Assembly: GCA_949297145.1 (NCBI GenBank)
Contig: CASFQO010000011.1
Coordinates: 88,703-152,702, forward strand
DNA: 64,000 bases
Source of the DNA: an uncultured Alphaproteobacteria bacterium
Lineage (GTDB): Bacteria > Pseudomonadota > Alphaproteobacteria > RF32 > CAG-239
Direction: 5' to 3'
Shown here: piece by piece, positions 18,989 through 27,451 of the stretch
Numbering within the stretch: position 1 is the first letter of the stretch
Layout of the letters: each line of letters starts with the position of its first letter
Position numbers and translations under genes: made by a program
Notes under the pieces: model-generated
Database searches by the model: none
Seen by the model: only the letters and a program-made list of their open reading frames with translations
Told to the model about the DNA's origin: nothing

Positions 18989-19303
18989 ATGAGAAAGTTT
19001 ATTGCCATATTGATGATAATCACGTTTACGACATCCATTTTTGATATCTTGGACGCCAATGAACTGTGCTTTGATAACGGCAAACAAATTTTCTCCACCG
19101 ACAATCCAAACGCCGATAACGAATATGACGGCTTGAACGATAACGGCTTCCAATATACCACTGTAGAAAATTTCTTTTTACCCTATTTTCCGCAAGTCTA
19201 CAAAGAAAAGCGTGTTTTGCAGCATAAGATTTCAGCTCTAAACACGACCTTATTTTTTTATAACTACATCCCCGCAAATAACGAACAACCTCCGAGAGTT
19301 TAG
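18989..19303 (+). CDS. Small exported protein of unknown function
   Basis: 104 residues. A basic start (MRKF) and a hydrophobic core to residue 18 form a likely signal peptide, with a probable cleavage near DILDANELC. The mature part is acidic and Asn/Asp-rich, then aromatic (ENFFLPYFPQVYKEKR). The ATG lacks a strong ribosome binding site. Comparable small periplasmic proteins are often lineage-specific. It could also be a poorly conserved frame; coding potential rests on length, signal peptide and codon pattern. Confidence 0.45.
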   Translation: MRKFIAILMIITFTTSIFDILDANELCFDNGKQIFSTDNPNADNEYDGLNDNGFQYTTVENFFLPYFPQVYKEKRVLQHKISALNTTLFFYNYIPANNEQPPRV

Positions 19304-19368
19304 TCTTATTTTTCCCATAAATATCGGGATACAAATTTTTGGTAAAGACTAAACAAACGAGGACGACC

Positions 19369-19890
19369 ATGCAACAAGAATTGCATCTTTTTATCATATG
19401 GAGCAAAGGACTCTATTTGCAAGAACCTATTATTGATGATATAAAAAAGCACTTTGAAATCAAACAAATATTTAACTGCAACTGGGAAAAGCAAAGTTTT
19501 GCCTCACACTTATCGCGTTTTTACGGCAAAAAGCTCTTCCAGTGTTATAAAAAAGAAAAACGCTGCGGCAACGACAACTTTTTAGCCATTGTTGTGATAG
19601 ACAAACACCCTCACTACAAAGATGGGTTAAACACCAACACGGCAGAGCTAAAATATAAATACAGAAGCTGGTATGGAGGTGGATTTTTAATACACGCCAG
19701 CGATACGGCAGAAGAAGGCGCAGAGAATCTCAAAACCTTAACAGGTTTAAGCGTACCGGAATTTTTGGCGCGTTATCCCAAAGATTGGGATGGAAACCAT
19801 ATTTCTCAATTAGAAGAAAAGCCGCTTGCCTTAGCACCAAAAGAAAATTTTTATCTCAAATTGCTCCATAGCTTCAGTATCTTTTTTTAA
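19369..19890 (+). CDS. Unknown protein, 173 residues
   Basis: I take ATG at 19369 because GAGGA stands five bases upstream; a longer frame from 19339 exists. The protein is soluble, mixed alpha/beta, rich in aromatic residues: LHLFIIWSKGLYLQEPIIDD at the start, a central block NDNFLAIVVIDKHPHYKDGL, and an unusual YRSWYGGGFLIHASDTAEEG segment followed by an LxxLTGL helix. The Gly-Gly-Gly-Phe-Leu-Ile-His-Ala-Ser-Asp string looks like a conserved functional core, but I cannot assign a family. Neighbours on either side give no clear hint. Confidence 0.55.
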   Translation: MQQELHLFIIWSKGLYLQEPIIDDIKKHFEIKQIFNCNWEKQSFASHLSRFYGKKLFQCYKKEKRCGNDNFLAIVVIDKHPHYKDGLNTNTAELKYKYRSWYGGGFLIHASDTAEEGAENLKTLTGLSVPEFLARYPKDWDGNHISQLEEKPLALAPKENFYLKLLHSFSIFF

Positions 19891-19950
19891 TAGACTTTTA
19901 TAAAACCGACTTTTATACTTACTAAAAGAAAACGATAAAAGGATACACCG

Positions 19951-20586
19951 ATGAATAACTTGCCCGATACCCAAGTACCCACCATACAATATGCCATCTT
20001 TGATGTCGGACAAGTTATTTATCCATTTTCACTAAATCCCCTAAAAGAACTGTTGGAAAAGCTAACCACTTCTCCATCTTTATATGAAAACAACGCCAAC
20101 CCGCTACATTACAATTATAACCCCTATATGAAAGGGGAAATGAACAAAGAAGAATTTGCAAAAGACCTCTGCACCTTTTGCCATGTTCCATACACCAAGC
20201 CTCTTGCTAAAGACATTCAAAAAGCCTTGCATGAAGGATGCGGCCCCCGATACGAAGAAACAACAAACGCCATAAAGTACCTAAAACAAAGAGGCCTTAC
20301 CATTTGCATCCTCTCTAATGCTTTACCAACCCTCAAAGATACCGTCTCCGGAATAACCACTCCGCAATACATTTTTGCCTCTTATCAGCTGGGTTTATTA
20401 AAGCCGGATACGCACATTTACGAACGCGTCAGAAGCGCTCTGGATGTACCATATAGCCACCTTCTGTTCATAGATGATAAAGCAAAAAACATAGAAGCCG
20501 CCCAAAAACTCGGTATACACGGGATTATCTATAATCGCAACACCATTTTAGATGACATAAAATCAGCCCTGTCGGCGGAAGAGTAA
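19951..20586 (+). CDS. HAD-superfamily hydrolase
   Basis: 211 residues with the four HAD motifs: nucleophile in YAIFDVGQVIYPF, motif II CILSNAL, motif III Lys in the LGLLKPDTHIY segment, motif IV acidic pair LLFIDDKAKNIEAA. A helical cap lies between motifs I and II, as in the subfamily I phosphatases. Substrate unknown; a sugar or nucleotide phosphatase is most likely. AAGGAT precedes the ATG. Its 3' end overlaps the convergent MFS gene by 24 bases. Confidence 0.85.
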   Translation: MNNLPDTQVPTIQYAIFDVGQVIYPFSLNPLKELLEKLTTSPSLYENNANPLHYNYNPYMKGEMNKEEFAKDLCTFCHVPYTKPLAKDIQKALHEGCGPRYEETTNAIKYLKQRGLTICILSNALPTLKDTVSGITTPQYIFASYQLGLLKPDTHIYERVRSALDVPYSHLLFIDDKAKNIEAAQKLGIHGIIYNRNTILDDIKSALSAEE

Positions 20587-21774
20587 TCGCCACATAATAA
20601 ACACACAGAGCAAACAAGCCACCCCATTGATAGCAAAAATCCGCCCCACGCCATAAAGATTAGCAAACTGACTAAAAAAGATAATTCCGAGCGGAAGTGC
20701 AGCCGCAGTCACAAACTGCAAAAAGCCAAAAATCCGCCCCTGAAACGGCACCATTACTTTTTCTTGAATAAGTGTCGTAACCGGAGTGTTATAACAAGGC
20801 ACCGTAACTCCGGCCATCAGATTAATCCAAAGATATAAGACAAAGGTATCGGCACGCCCCAGCCCAATCATAAACAAGCCATAAAGCGCAGCCGCCGCCA
20901 ACATAATCTGCAACTTGTATTTTGTTTTGTTTAACCCTATCACGACAACACCGCCAATCACCATTCCCAAACTATAAACAGCTTCGGCATAACTCAACAA
21001 ATCAATATCTTTTCCGAAAGTCTGACTAACAAGCAACGGATTCAAAAATGCCGACGGACTAATTAAAAACAAAATCACAAATTGAAAAAAGAGTACTCTG
21101 AAAATCAAACTATTTTCTCTTAAATAAAGCCATCCCTGCCGAACCGATAAATATGTATTTTTCAACCACTGTCCGGTACTCAAAGCCATTTTATCATCCG
21201 GCTTAAACGGCGCCACTTTAAGCCACATCAGCAGAGAAACTCCCACAATCGCCGTTATAATATCTGAAAAGAGCAACGCCGTAAACGGCAAATAATTTAA
21301 GAGCACGCCTCCCAACAATGGTGCAATTAACATCATCCCGGAATTAAGCGCACTGTTAATACCGTTTATTCGCATCAAATTTTCTTTACCAACAATCTGC
21401 GGAATAAGCGCATTAACAGCCGGCATCTGCACCCCGGTTGCCAACGCCCGCACCACCAAAACCAGAAAAATAACCGCCATTGTCTCTTTATGAAAATAAA
21501 ACAAAACCGCCAATCCGGTTGTCACTAGCGCCGTTAAGACATCCGCGGCAATAATCACCTTTTTGCGATTATATTTATCAATCCACACCCCAGCAAACAT
21601 AGAAACAGCCAGTTGCGGCAAAAAGCCGGAAATAGCCGATACCGCTAACATAGTTGCCGATTCGGTCACAATAGTCACATACCATACAATGGCAAACTGT
21701 ACCACCAGCGATCCCCAAAGCGAAATCGTTTGCGCGCCCAAAAATAATCCAATAGCCGCCGATGACTTCATCAA
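20563..21774 (-). CDS. Major facilitator superfamily transporter
   Basis: 403 residues with about twelve hydrophobic segments and the loop motif GVWIDKYNRKKVIIAADVLT between segments 2 and 3. The N-terminus LGAQTISLWGSLVVQFAIVW is typical of the MFS_3/enterobactin-exporter-like branch. A drug or siderophore exporter is possible; the substrate cannot be read. Overlaps the convergent HAD gene at its 3' end and follows the GDYXXLXY gene by 20 bases, so it could be the last gene of that leftward operon. Confidence 0.82.
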   Translation of the reverse strand: MMKSSAAIGLFLGAQTISLWGSLVVQFAIVWYVTIVTESATMLAVSAISGFLPQLAVSMFAGVWIDKYNRKKVIIAADVLTALVTTGLAVLFYFHKETMAVIFLVLVVRALATGVQMPAVNALIPQIVGKENLMRINGINSALNSGMMLIAPLLGGVLLNYLPFTALLFSDIITAIVGVSLLMWLKVAPFKPDDKMALSTGQWLKNTYLSVRQGWLYLRENSLIFRVLFFQFVILFLISPSAFLNPLLVSQTFGKDIDLLSYAEAVYSLGMVIGGVVVIGLNKTKYKLQIMLAAAALYGLFMIGLGRADTFVLYLWINLMAGVTVPCYNTPVTTLIQEKVMVPFQGRIFGFLQFVTAAALPLGIIFFSQFANLYGVGRIFAINGVACLLCVFIMWRLLFRRQG

Positions 21775-21794
21775 TAATTGACCTCAAAAAGCTT

Positions 21795-22199
21795 CTAATT
21801 TTGTTTCTCATCAAGAAAGGTTTTCCCATTAATCAACAATTTCAAAGCCAAGGGGTGTCTTCCTTTTTGATACGCAAAAACAATCTCCGCCTGGTTTTGA
21901 GTATTTTGAATTTCCTTTTCTAAATCTTGTGCCAATTCTTGAGGAACATAAAAAGTATAACTTTGCTCAAACTCTTTTTGCGGACATATTTTATCAGGAA
22001 ATTGTGCACAATCGGTCTTGCTCCAATCAATAGAATAGCGGATATAATGCCCCGCCAACAAATCCCGCGGATCATACCCTTGAATGCGGACTTTAACCTC
22101 TACTCCCATCGCAATCTGCATCAAGAAATACCCGCAAATCCCAACAAAAAATATCACCGGCACGAGAGCAGCAACATAGTTTTGTATTTTCTTAAGCAT
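21795..22199 (-). CDS. GDYXXLXY-family protein
   Basis: 134 residues: one N-terminal membrane segment, then a periplasmic-like beta domain carrying YDPRDLLAGHYIRYSIDW, the variant of the family's Gly-Asp-Tyr-x-x-Leu-x-Tyr signature. Family members are almost always encoded next to a DUF2157 membrane protein, as here, where the two frames overlap by eight bases. Function of the pair is unknown; an envelope role is assumed from topology. The catalytic nature of the signature has not been established to my knowledge. Confidence 0.82.
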   Translation of the reverse strand: MLKKIQNYVAALVPVIFFVGICGYFLMQIAMGVEVKVRIQGYDPRDLLAGHYIRYSIDWSKTDCAQFPDKICPQKEFEQSYTFYVPQELAQDLEKEIQNTQNQAEIVFAYQKGRHPLALKLLINGKTFLDEKQN

Positions 22200-23142
22200 G
22201 ATTTTTCTCCTCTAAAACACGGCGTATAAATTTAGGTATAAAGACAAGCGCCGCAATAAGCAGAGCTCCGCTGATAACCAACCCGATACCTGTTTCAAAC
22301 AGCCCGAAACGTTCCCCAAAATTGACATAGAGCATCAGAATGGCCAAGCCCTCTAATTTAAGAAATGAGCGCACGATTTTATGATATTTAACCCGCGCAA
22401 ATACACCCGCCAAAATACCGACATATAAAAACGACTTAAAGAGCATAATCAAACCATCACCAGAGTCAAATCCGGCAGTAATGATATAAAAAGCCAATAA
22501 CAAATACAAACAAACCAACGCTTCCCGAAACAACACAACGCCCACCGAAATTTTAGGCTTCCACCAATCAAACACTTTTCCAGCTCCCACAAGAACTGCA
22601 AAGAAAAGCAAAACATAATCAAGTGTTGCAAAAAAGTTCCACCACCTATCACACAAAAAGAGCACCGCCCAAGTTAAAAAAAGCGGCATCCAAAAATAAG
22701 AAACCAACCTTTGTTCTGGCAAAAACAACAAAGAAGCCGTCATCAGCGCCCAAACGCCTAAAGGAGAATAGATTTCTCCGCCGCTGAGCTGAAATATCTG
22801 AATAACAAGGCCAACTGCCGCACCGGAAAAAAGAAACTCACTCAGCGCCCATTTTTCAGCCGTTTTCCATTTATTTTGTCGTCCGTAATATAACACACCA
22901 CCCGCAGACAAAAGCAACAGTACAAACATCCCGATAAGTTTAGCCCACTTTCCGATATCATACCAATTTGCCGCCACAATAGAAATCACGCCCACACCAA
23001 GCGTAAAAATCCCCAATGTCATAAGCGCGCGATAAAGCCAAGTCCGCCCATTGTCACTATCAAAATCCAAAATCTGCAACTTCTGCGTTGGCGTAATAAT
23101 CCCTGCGGCCACCAATCTATCCAGTTGTCTCGGCTTAAACAT
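22192..23142 (-). CDS. DUF2157-family multi-pass membrane protein
   Basis: 316 residues. A cytoplasmic N-terminal helix pair (RQLDRLVAAGIITPTQKLQI) is followed by eight to ten hydrophobic segments. The first part with GRTWLYRALMTLGIFTLGVG and WYDIGKWAKLIG matches DUF2157. Its stop overlaps the GDYXXLXY gene's start, its constant partner in other bacteria. Upstream lies a terminator, so this gene starts its own transcript. Confidence 0.85.
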   Translation of the reverse strand: MFKPRQLDRLVAAGIITPTQKLQILDFDSDNGRTWLYRALMTLGIFTLGVGVISIVAANWYDIGKWAKLIGMFVLLLLSAGGVLYYGRQNKWKTAEKWALSEFLFSGAAVGLVIQIFQLSGGEIYSPLGVWALMTASLLFLPEQRLVSYFWMPLFLTWAVLFLCDRWWNFFATLDYVLLFFAVLVGAGKVFDWWKPKISVGVVLFREALVCLYLLLAFYIITAGFDSGDGLIMLFKSFLYVGILAGVFARVKYHKIVRSFLKLEGLAILMLYVNFGERFGLFETGIGLVISGALLIAALVFIPKFIRRVLEEKNHA

Positions 23143-23244
23143 ATCCTCACCTCTCTAAAACTTTTAAGAATAGGCCAATCCTATCGTAAAAAGATAAATA
23201 AAGCGTAAAATAAAAATCCACTTCCACACATCCGCCAACACAAA

Positions 23245-23272
23245 AAAGCGACAGTTTTTAACTGCCGCTTTA
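23245..23272 (-). terminator. Terminator behind a decayed leftward gene
   Basis: AAAGCG-x-CAGTT pairs with AACTG-x-CGCTTT with one internal mismatch; read leftward it is followed by a run of six T. It closes the remnant described at 23294-23444. Confidence 0.75.
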
Positions 23273-23293
23273 AGTTTAGAGAGGTGAAACGAA

Positions 23294-23444
23294 TTATGCA
23301 AATTTCTTCACATACTCGCAACTTTTCAATACATCTTCAATCGTTGCATTTTCTGCAAAGAGTTTAACCAAGACGTCAGCACATACCTTTCACATCAAAA
23401 GAAACAAAATCCCCAATACGACAAAACGTAATTTTTTGCTTTAA
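23294..23444 (-). pseudogene. Remnant of a decayed gene
   Basis: Reading leftward, one frame gives TFCRIGDFVSFDVKGMC and stops at TGA; shifting frame at that point continues sensibly as ADVLVKLFAENATIEDVLKS followed by CEYVKKFA and TAA at 23294. A well-formed terminator follows. No start codon survives upstream. The pattern is that of a gene broken by a frameshift and 5' truncation. I do not recognise the parent protein. It lies in the same phase as the 149-residue gene just upstream, beyond that gene's stop, so a read-through origin of both is possible. Confidence 0.4.
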
Positions 23445-23894
23445 CTAAAGAAATGGTTCTGATGGCTCATACATACGAGAATCAAAGAAACCATATTCTT
23501 GCCGATCTAGAGAAATGTAATACTCTTTATAAACAAGACATTGCCCTAAACGATTATGAACCGAACAATTAGTTCCTAAAAATTTTTCTTTCAACCAAAT
23601 CTCAGAAACATCTTCCCTCGAAACAGGAATTTGAAGTAATTCCTCAAAAAATTTCGCCGCATCATATTCTGACCAAAAAACTATGTCATAATGTCCCATA
23701 ACAGTATGAGCACAAGGAGGAGATGGTAGCCACGGATCATTAGATTTAGATTTTTTCTCCAAAAATTCATCGACAAGTCGACGAACATTGGCGATTTTAT
23801 CTTCCTCATTTCGAGGAAGTTTCTCTTTAACCTCCATAGCCGCAGACAGCTTATGTCCCAACTGCGCAAAATAAGTAATAATTTTTTTAATCAT
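23445..23894 (-). CDS. Unknown protein, 149 residues
   Basis: A hydrophilic protein without signal peptide. The first 50 residues are basic and helical; the centre has a Pro-rich turn (DPWLPSPPCAHTVMGHYDIV) with possible metal ligands (Cys, two His), and the end is aromatic. It stands between an IS200 element and a gene remnant, in a region that has clearly been disturbed. No homolog recognised. Confidence 0.45.
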   Translation of the reverse strand: MIKKIITYFAQLGHKLSAAMEVKEKLPRNEEDKIANVRRLVDEFLEKKSKSNDPWLPSPPCAHTVMGHYDIVFWSEYDAAKFFEELLQIPVSREDVSEIWLKEKFLGTNCSVHNRLGQCLVYKEYYISLDRQEYGFFDSRMYEPSEPFL

Positions 23895-24116
23895 AATATC
23901 ATAAGTTTTAAATTACGGCATCTTTATACCATTTTTTCACTTTTTGTCAACTTTCAATTTTTCAACCGCTAAGACCTTTCCTTAAACACCGAAATTTCGC
24001 CGTAAAACAAACTATTATTTCGTTCAGTAAAAGATGAAATATTTTTTAATAATCTCCAATCACTAACATTCCATTTTTTGCTTTAACGACACCCAATTAA
24101 ACCAAGCACAAAAAAG

Positions 24117-24572
24117 CTACCCACCCGTAAACGGGTCATTCAAATCCATTGTCAGTTGTTCTGCTAACTGATCTTGCTTAAGTTGCTCTTTAATATATTC
24201 CTTAATTTTTTCTGTGTTTTTACCAGTTGTATCAACATAATATCCTTTACACCAAAATTCTCGGTTGCGATATTGATACTTTATATTACTCCATCTCTCA
24301 TATATCATTAAACTACTCTTTCCTTTGAGAAATCCCATAAATCCTGATATACTGATTTTCGGTGGTATCTTCACTAAAATATGGATATGGTCTGGACATG
24401 CCTTTCCTTCAAGAATTTCCACTTCTTTCCATCTACATAATTCTTTAAGTATTTTAACTATTTCTAGTCTTTTACTTCCGTAAAAGACTTTTCTCCTATA
24501 CTTTGGCGCAAATACTATATGATATTTGCAATTCCACGTTGTATGTGCTAATCTTTCTATGTCAGTTTTCAT
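24117..24572 (-). CDS. tnpA: IS200/IS605-family transposase TnpA (HUH Y1)
   Basis: 151 residues, the full usual length. The HUH metal-binding motif is PDHIHILV (near residue 82), the catalytic tyrosine lies in the GYYVDTTGKN segment (near 128), and the N-terminal CKYHIVFAPKYRRKVFYG is the family hallmark. It catalyses single-stranded cut-and-paste through a 5'-phosphotyrosine link. The GGAGGA ribosome binding site sits inside one arm of a long hairpin (24580-24635), so translation is probably kept low. It seems intact and may still be active. Confidence 0.93.
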   Translation of the reverse strand: MKTDIERLAHTTWNCKYHIVFAPKYRRKVFYGSKRLEIVKILKELCRWKEVEILEGKACPDHIHILVKIPPKISISGFMGFLKGKSSLMIYERWSNIKYQYRNREFWCKGYYVDTTGKNTEKIKEYIKEQLKQDQLAEQLTMDLNDPFTGG

Positions 24573-24579
24573 TACTGTC

Positions 24580-24635
24580 CTCCAAATAGGTTGTTTTGCG
24601 TTCTGGCAGACTGCAAAACTCTAACCTATTTGGAG
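24580..24635 (-). promoter_or_regulatory. Leader hairpin that hides the tnpA ribosome binding site
   Basis: CTCCAAATAGGTT (24580-24592) and AACCTATTTGGAG (24623-24635) are perfectly complementary over 13 bases, with a second inner stem GTTTTGC/GCAAAAC. Read leftward, the GGAGGA before tnpA overlaps the outer stem. In IS200 a comparable leader hairpin blocks ribosome access and external read-through. Confidence 0.8.
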
Positions 24636-24701
24636 CGTTTTGTCATCCTCACCGCTATAAGCTTTACTGAACCACGCGTCTAACGCGTGGTTTTCAGAAT
24701 A

Positions 24702-24730
24702 CAAAAAAGAGCCGGAAGTTATCCGGCTCT
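24702..24730 (-). terminator. Terminator of the rpsM-rpsK-rpoA transcript
   Basis: AGAGCCGG pairs perfectly with CCGGCTCT across a seven-base loop; read leftward it is followed by T6. It lies between rpoA and the IS200 end. Confidence 0.88.
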
Positions 24731-24753
24731 CTCACACAATATTTTAGATTCTC

Positions 24754-25764
24754 TTAAAAATGTTCATCACATTTTTTAATTAACTCTTCAATATTCTCAG
24801 GCGGCCAACCTGGAGTTTCCATACCCAAGTGAATACCCATCTTTGCTAAAACTTCTTTAATTTCATTCAAAGATTTTCTACCAAAGTTCGGTGTTCTGAG
24901 CATTTCGGCTTCAGTCTTTTGAACCAAATCACCGATATAAACAATATTGTCATTCTTCAAGCAGTTAGCCGAACGAACAGACAATTCAAGTTCATCAACT
25001 TTACGCAACAAGTTTCTGTCAAACGGAAGTTCTTCTTTAACATCTTCAACTTCGTTTTCAGGCTCATCAAAGTTAATAAACGGCTTCAATTGGTCTTGTA
25101 AGATTCTGGCAGAAAGAGCAACGGCATCTTCAGGAGAAACAACACCATTTGTTTCAACAACCATTGTCAACTTATCATAATCTGTATTTTGACCAACACG
25201 AGTTTTTTCAACTTTGTAAGAAACTTTTCTAACCGGAGAATAAATTGCATCAACAGCAATCACACCGATTGGCGCATCAGCAACTTTATTTTGAACAGCC
25301 GGAACATAGCCTTTACCTGTACCAACTGTCAATTCCATAGAAATTTTAGCACCGGCATCCAAAGTACAAATAACGTGCTCTGGGTTCATAATTTCAACAT
25401 CATGACCTGTTTCAATCATACCAGCGGTAACAACCATCGGACCTTCGGCCTTCAAGCGCATTGTTTTCTGTCCTTCAGAATGAACAGCAACAGCGAGTCC
25501 TTTGATATTCAGGATAACATCGGTAACATCTTCACGAACGCCTTCGATAACCGAAAATTCATGTAAAACGCCGTCAATTTTTACTGCGGTAACAGCACCA
25601 CCCTGTAAAGAAGACAACAAAACTCTTCTTAATGCGTTACCGAGAGTTAAACCAAAACCTCTTTCTAAAGGTTCAACAACTATCTTAGCAACATTCCTGC
25701 CTTCGCCTGGAACAACCTCTAGATTAGTTGGTTTTATAAGTTCTTGCCAATTTTTCTGAATCAC
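24754..25764 (-). CDS. rpoA: RNA polymerase alpha subunit
   Basis: 336 residues, normal for the family. The N-terminal assembly domain shows [20 protein letters not shown] and the C-terminal DNA-binding domain shows [20 protein letters not shown] and [17 protein letters not shown]. It nucleates assembly of core RNA polymerase and contacts upstream promoter DNA and activators. Third gene of the rpsM-rpsK-rpoA unit. rplQ, which normally follows, is absent; a terminator and an IS200 copy follow instead. Confidence 0.97.
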   Translation of the reverse strand: MIQKNWQELIKPTNLEVVPGEGRNVAKIVVEPLERGFGLTLGNALRRVLLSSLQGGAVTAVKIDGVLHEFSVIEGVREDVTDVILNIKGLAVAVHSEGQKTMRLKAEGPMVVTAGMIETGHDVEIMNPEHVICTLDAGAKISMELTVGTGKGYVPAVQNKVADAPIGVIAVDAIYSPVRKVSYKVEKTRVGQNTDYDKLTMVVETNGVVSPEDAVALSARILQDQLKPFINFDEPENEVEDVKEELPFDRNLLRKVDELELSVRSANCLKNDNIVYIGDLVQKTEAEMLRTPNFGRKSLNEIKEVLAKMGIHLGMETPGWPPENIEELIKKCDEHF

Positions 25765-25806
25765 CGGAATACCCTCTTAATAGATTTATACGCAACTAAA
25801 AAACAA

Positions 25807-25833
25807 GCAGAAGGAAGGTAAACCTTCCTCTGC
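25807..25833 (-). terminator. Hairpin between rpsK and rpoA, possible attenuator
   Basis: A GC-containing stem (GCAGAAGGAAGG against CCTTCCTCTGC with one bulge and a four-base loop) followed, reading leftward, by TTGTTTTTT. It looks like a partial terminator placed inside the operon and may lower rpoA expression relative to the ribosomal protein genes, or stabilise the upstream message. Confidence 0.55.
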
Positions 25834-25842
25834 AATAAAAAA

Positions 25843-26226
25843 TTAAACTCTGCGGCGTTTTCTTAAACGACAGCCGTTATGTGGAATTGGAGTCACATCA
25901 CGGATAGAAGTAATGGTAAAGCCGATAACCTGCAAAGCTCTGATTGCGGATTCGCGTCCAGAACCTGGACCTTTAACTTCAACTTCAAGAGTTTTCATAC
26001 CATTTTCTTGAGCTTTTTTACCAGCTTCTTCAGCAGCAACCTGAGCAGCATAAGGTGTAGACTTTCTAGAGCCTTTAAAGCCTTGAGCACCGGCAGTAGA
26101 CCAAGAAACTGTATTACCTTGAGCATCCGTAATTGTTACTCGTGTATTGTTAAAAGTAGAATTTACATGAGCGACACCGGATGTGATGTTCTTTTTTTCT
26201 TTTCTTTTAATAACTGTTTTTGCCAT
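25843..26226 (-). CDS. rpsK: 30S ribosomal protein S11
   Basis: 127 residues. Typical motifs: [20 protein letters not shown] near the start and the C-terminal [18 protein letters not shown]. It is part of the platform of the small subunit, near the mRNA exit. The ATG at 26226 is chosen because GAGG lies five bases upstream; a GTG just before is possible but unlikely. It lies 11 bases after rpsM. Confidence 0.97.
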   Translation of the reverse strand: MAKTVIKRKEKKNITSGVAHVNSTFNNTRVTITDAQGNTVSWSTAGAQGFKGSRKSTPYAAQVAAEEAGKKAQENGMKTLEVEVKGPGSGRESAIRALQVIGFTITSIRDVTPIPHNGCRLRKRRRV

Positions 26227-26237
26227 CACTACCTCAC

Positions 26238-26606
26238 TTATTTCTTCTTGTTAGCCACAGTCTTGCGTTTACCTTTACGGGTTCTCGCATTTTGTTTAGT
26301 ACTCTGACCACGAACAGGCAAACCTTTACGATGGCGAAGGCCGCGGTAGCAACCCAAATCCATCAAGCGCTTAATGTTTACAGCAACTTCACGACGAAGT
26401 TCACCTTCAACGAGGTAGTCCTTATCAATTACATCACGAACTTTTGCAATATCTTCGTCAGACAATTCCTGCACACGACGATCACCAGCAACGCCCGCTT
26501 TTGCACAGATAACCTGTGCTGTTTCTCTTCCGATACCATAGATAGAGGTCAATGCGATCTCCAATTTCTTGGCAGAAGGAATATTTACACCAGCTATACG
26601 AGCCAA
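26238..26606 (-). CDS. rpsM: 30S ribosomal protein S13
   Basis: 122 residues when started at the TTG codon at 26606, which is exactly the normal S13 length, with ARIAGVNIP after the initiator. GGAG stands seven bases before this TTG. The longer frame from 26666 would add 20 unlikely residues. Motifs include [17 protein letters not shown] and the basic tail ending in [10 protein letters not shown]. It contacts the P-site tRNA in the head of the small subunit. A strong promoter lies about 70 bases upstream. Confidence 0.95.
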   Translation of the reverse strand: MARIAGVNIPSAKKLEIALTSIYGIGRETAQVICAKAGVAGDRRVQELSDEDIAKVRDVIDKDYLVEGELRREVAVNIKRLMDLGCYRGLRHRKGLPVRGQSTKQNARTRKGKRKTVANKKK

Positions 26607-26677
26607 ATTAACTCTCCATTTATTTAAACAATTAAACCATTCAAAAAGTTGATCACCACTCTTCAAAATTAATGCGG

Positions 26678-26705
26678 ATTATAGGGCATAATTTCTTAGA
26701 GTCAA
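26678..26705 (-). promoter_or_regulatory. Strong sigma-70-type promoter for rpsM-rpsK-rpoA
   Basis: Read leftward: -35 TTGACT (26705-26700), 16-base spacer, perfect -10 TATAAT (26683-26678). This gives the S13-S11-alpha genes their own transcript, separate from secY-adk. Confidence 0.8.
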
Positions 26706-26776
26706 CACTTCTTTTAAAAAAAATACAAAAAAAATACACATTTTTAATAAATTATTAATTTAAAGAAGCCGAATCG

Positions 26777-27448
26777 CTAAGCTTCGGCAATCCCTAAAAC
26801 TTTTTCTATTTTGGCAGCAACGGCCTCAATCGTACCCGTCCCGTCAACACATCTAAGCAGCCCCTCTTTTTCAAAAAAAGGAATTGTCGGATAGGTATAA
26901 GCTCTAAAATTAACCAAACGATTATGAACAGTCGTCCGATTATCATCTTGCCGACGTGAAAATTCAACTCCGCCGCATTCATCACATACGCCATAAACCC
27001 TTGGTTTTAAGAACTTATCATGATAGCCGCGTCCACATTTCATGCAAGCGTAGCGCCCCAAAATACGTTCCATAATAATTTCATCAGGAACTTGAATCTC
27101 AATAACGGCATCTAATTTCTGCTTTTTTGCTTTGAGCATTTCTTCCAAAATTTCAGCCTGCACCAAAGTTCTTGGGAAACCATCCAGAAGGAAACCATTT
27201 TTACAATCTTCTTGTCCGATTCTATCCTCAACCATGCGGATAATCAAATCATCAGATGCAAACCCACCATTATCCAGAGCTTCTTTAAGTTCCAACCCCA
27301 GTGGAGTTTCTTTTTTAATCTCAGCCCGAAGCATTTCTCCTGTAGACAAATGGCAAATCCCCGTTTTCTCACACAAAATGCGAGCCTGGGTGCCTTTTCC
27401 GCACCCGGGCGCGCCGGTAAAAACAACAAACAAATGTTTATTCGTCAT
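26777..27448 (-). CDS. adk: Adenylate kinase
   Basis: 223 residues, long type. P-loop GAPGCGKGTQ at 12-21, NMP-binding segment HLSTGEMLRAEI, LLDGFPRTLVQAE, and a LID carrying a Cys4 zinc site (CMKC near residue 136 and CDEC about 18 residues on), a form found in some bacteria. It interconverts ATP and AMP with two ADP. Only three bases separate it from secY, so the two are co-transcribed, the conserved secY-adk pairing. Confidence 0.97.
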   Translation of the reverse strand: MTNKHLFVVFTGAPGCGKGTQARILCEKTGICHLSTGEMLRAEIKKETPLGLELKEALDNGGFASDDLIIRMVEDRIGQEDCKNGFLLDGFPRTLVQAEILEEMLKAKKQKLDAVIEIQVPDEIIMERILGRYACMKCGRGYHDKFLKPRVYGVCDECGGVEFSRRQDDNRTTVHNRLVNFRAYTYPTIPFFEKEGLLRCVDGTGTIEAVAAKIEKVLGIAEA

Positions 27449-27451
27449 TTT

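Larger units (their letters stand above)
24117..24700 (-). mobile_element. IS200-type insertion sequence (IS200/IS605 family)
   Basis: A single-gene IS200-like element inserted just behind the rpoA terminator. Subterminal hairpins mark the ends: ACCCGT-AA-ACGGGT (24123-24136), inside the end of tnpA, and ACCACGCGT-CTA-ACGCGTGGT (24671-24691). These are the type of imperfect or perfect hairpins TnpA binds, instead of terminal inverted repeats. No tnpB is present. Exact cleavage sites were not determined; outer limits are estimates. There is no target duplication, as expected for this family. Confidence 0.85.
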
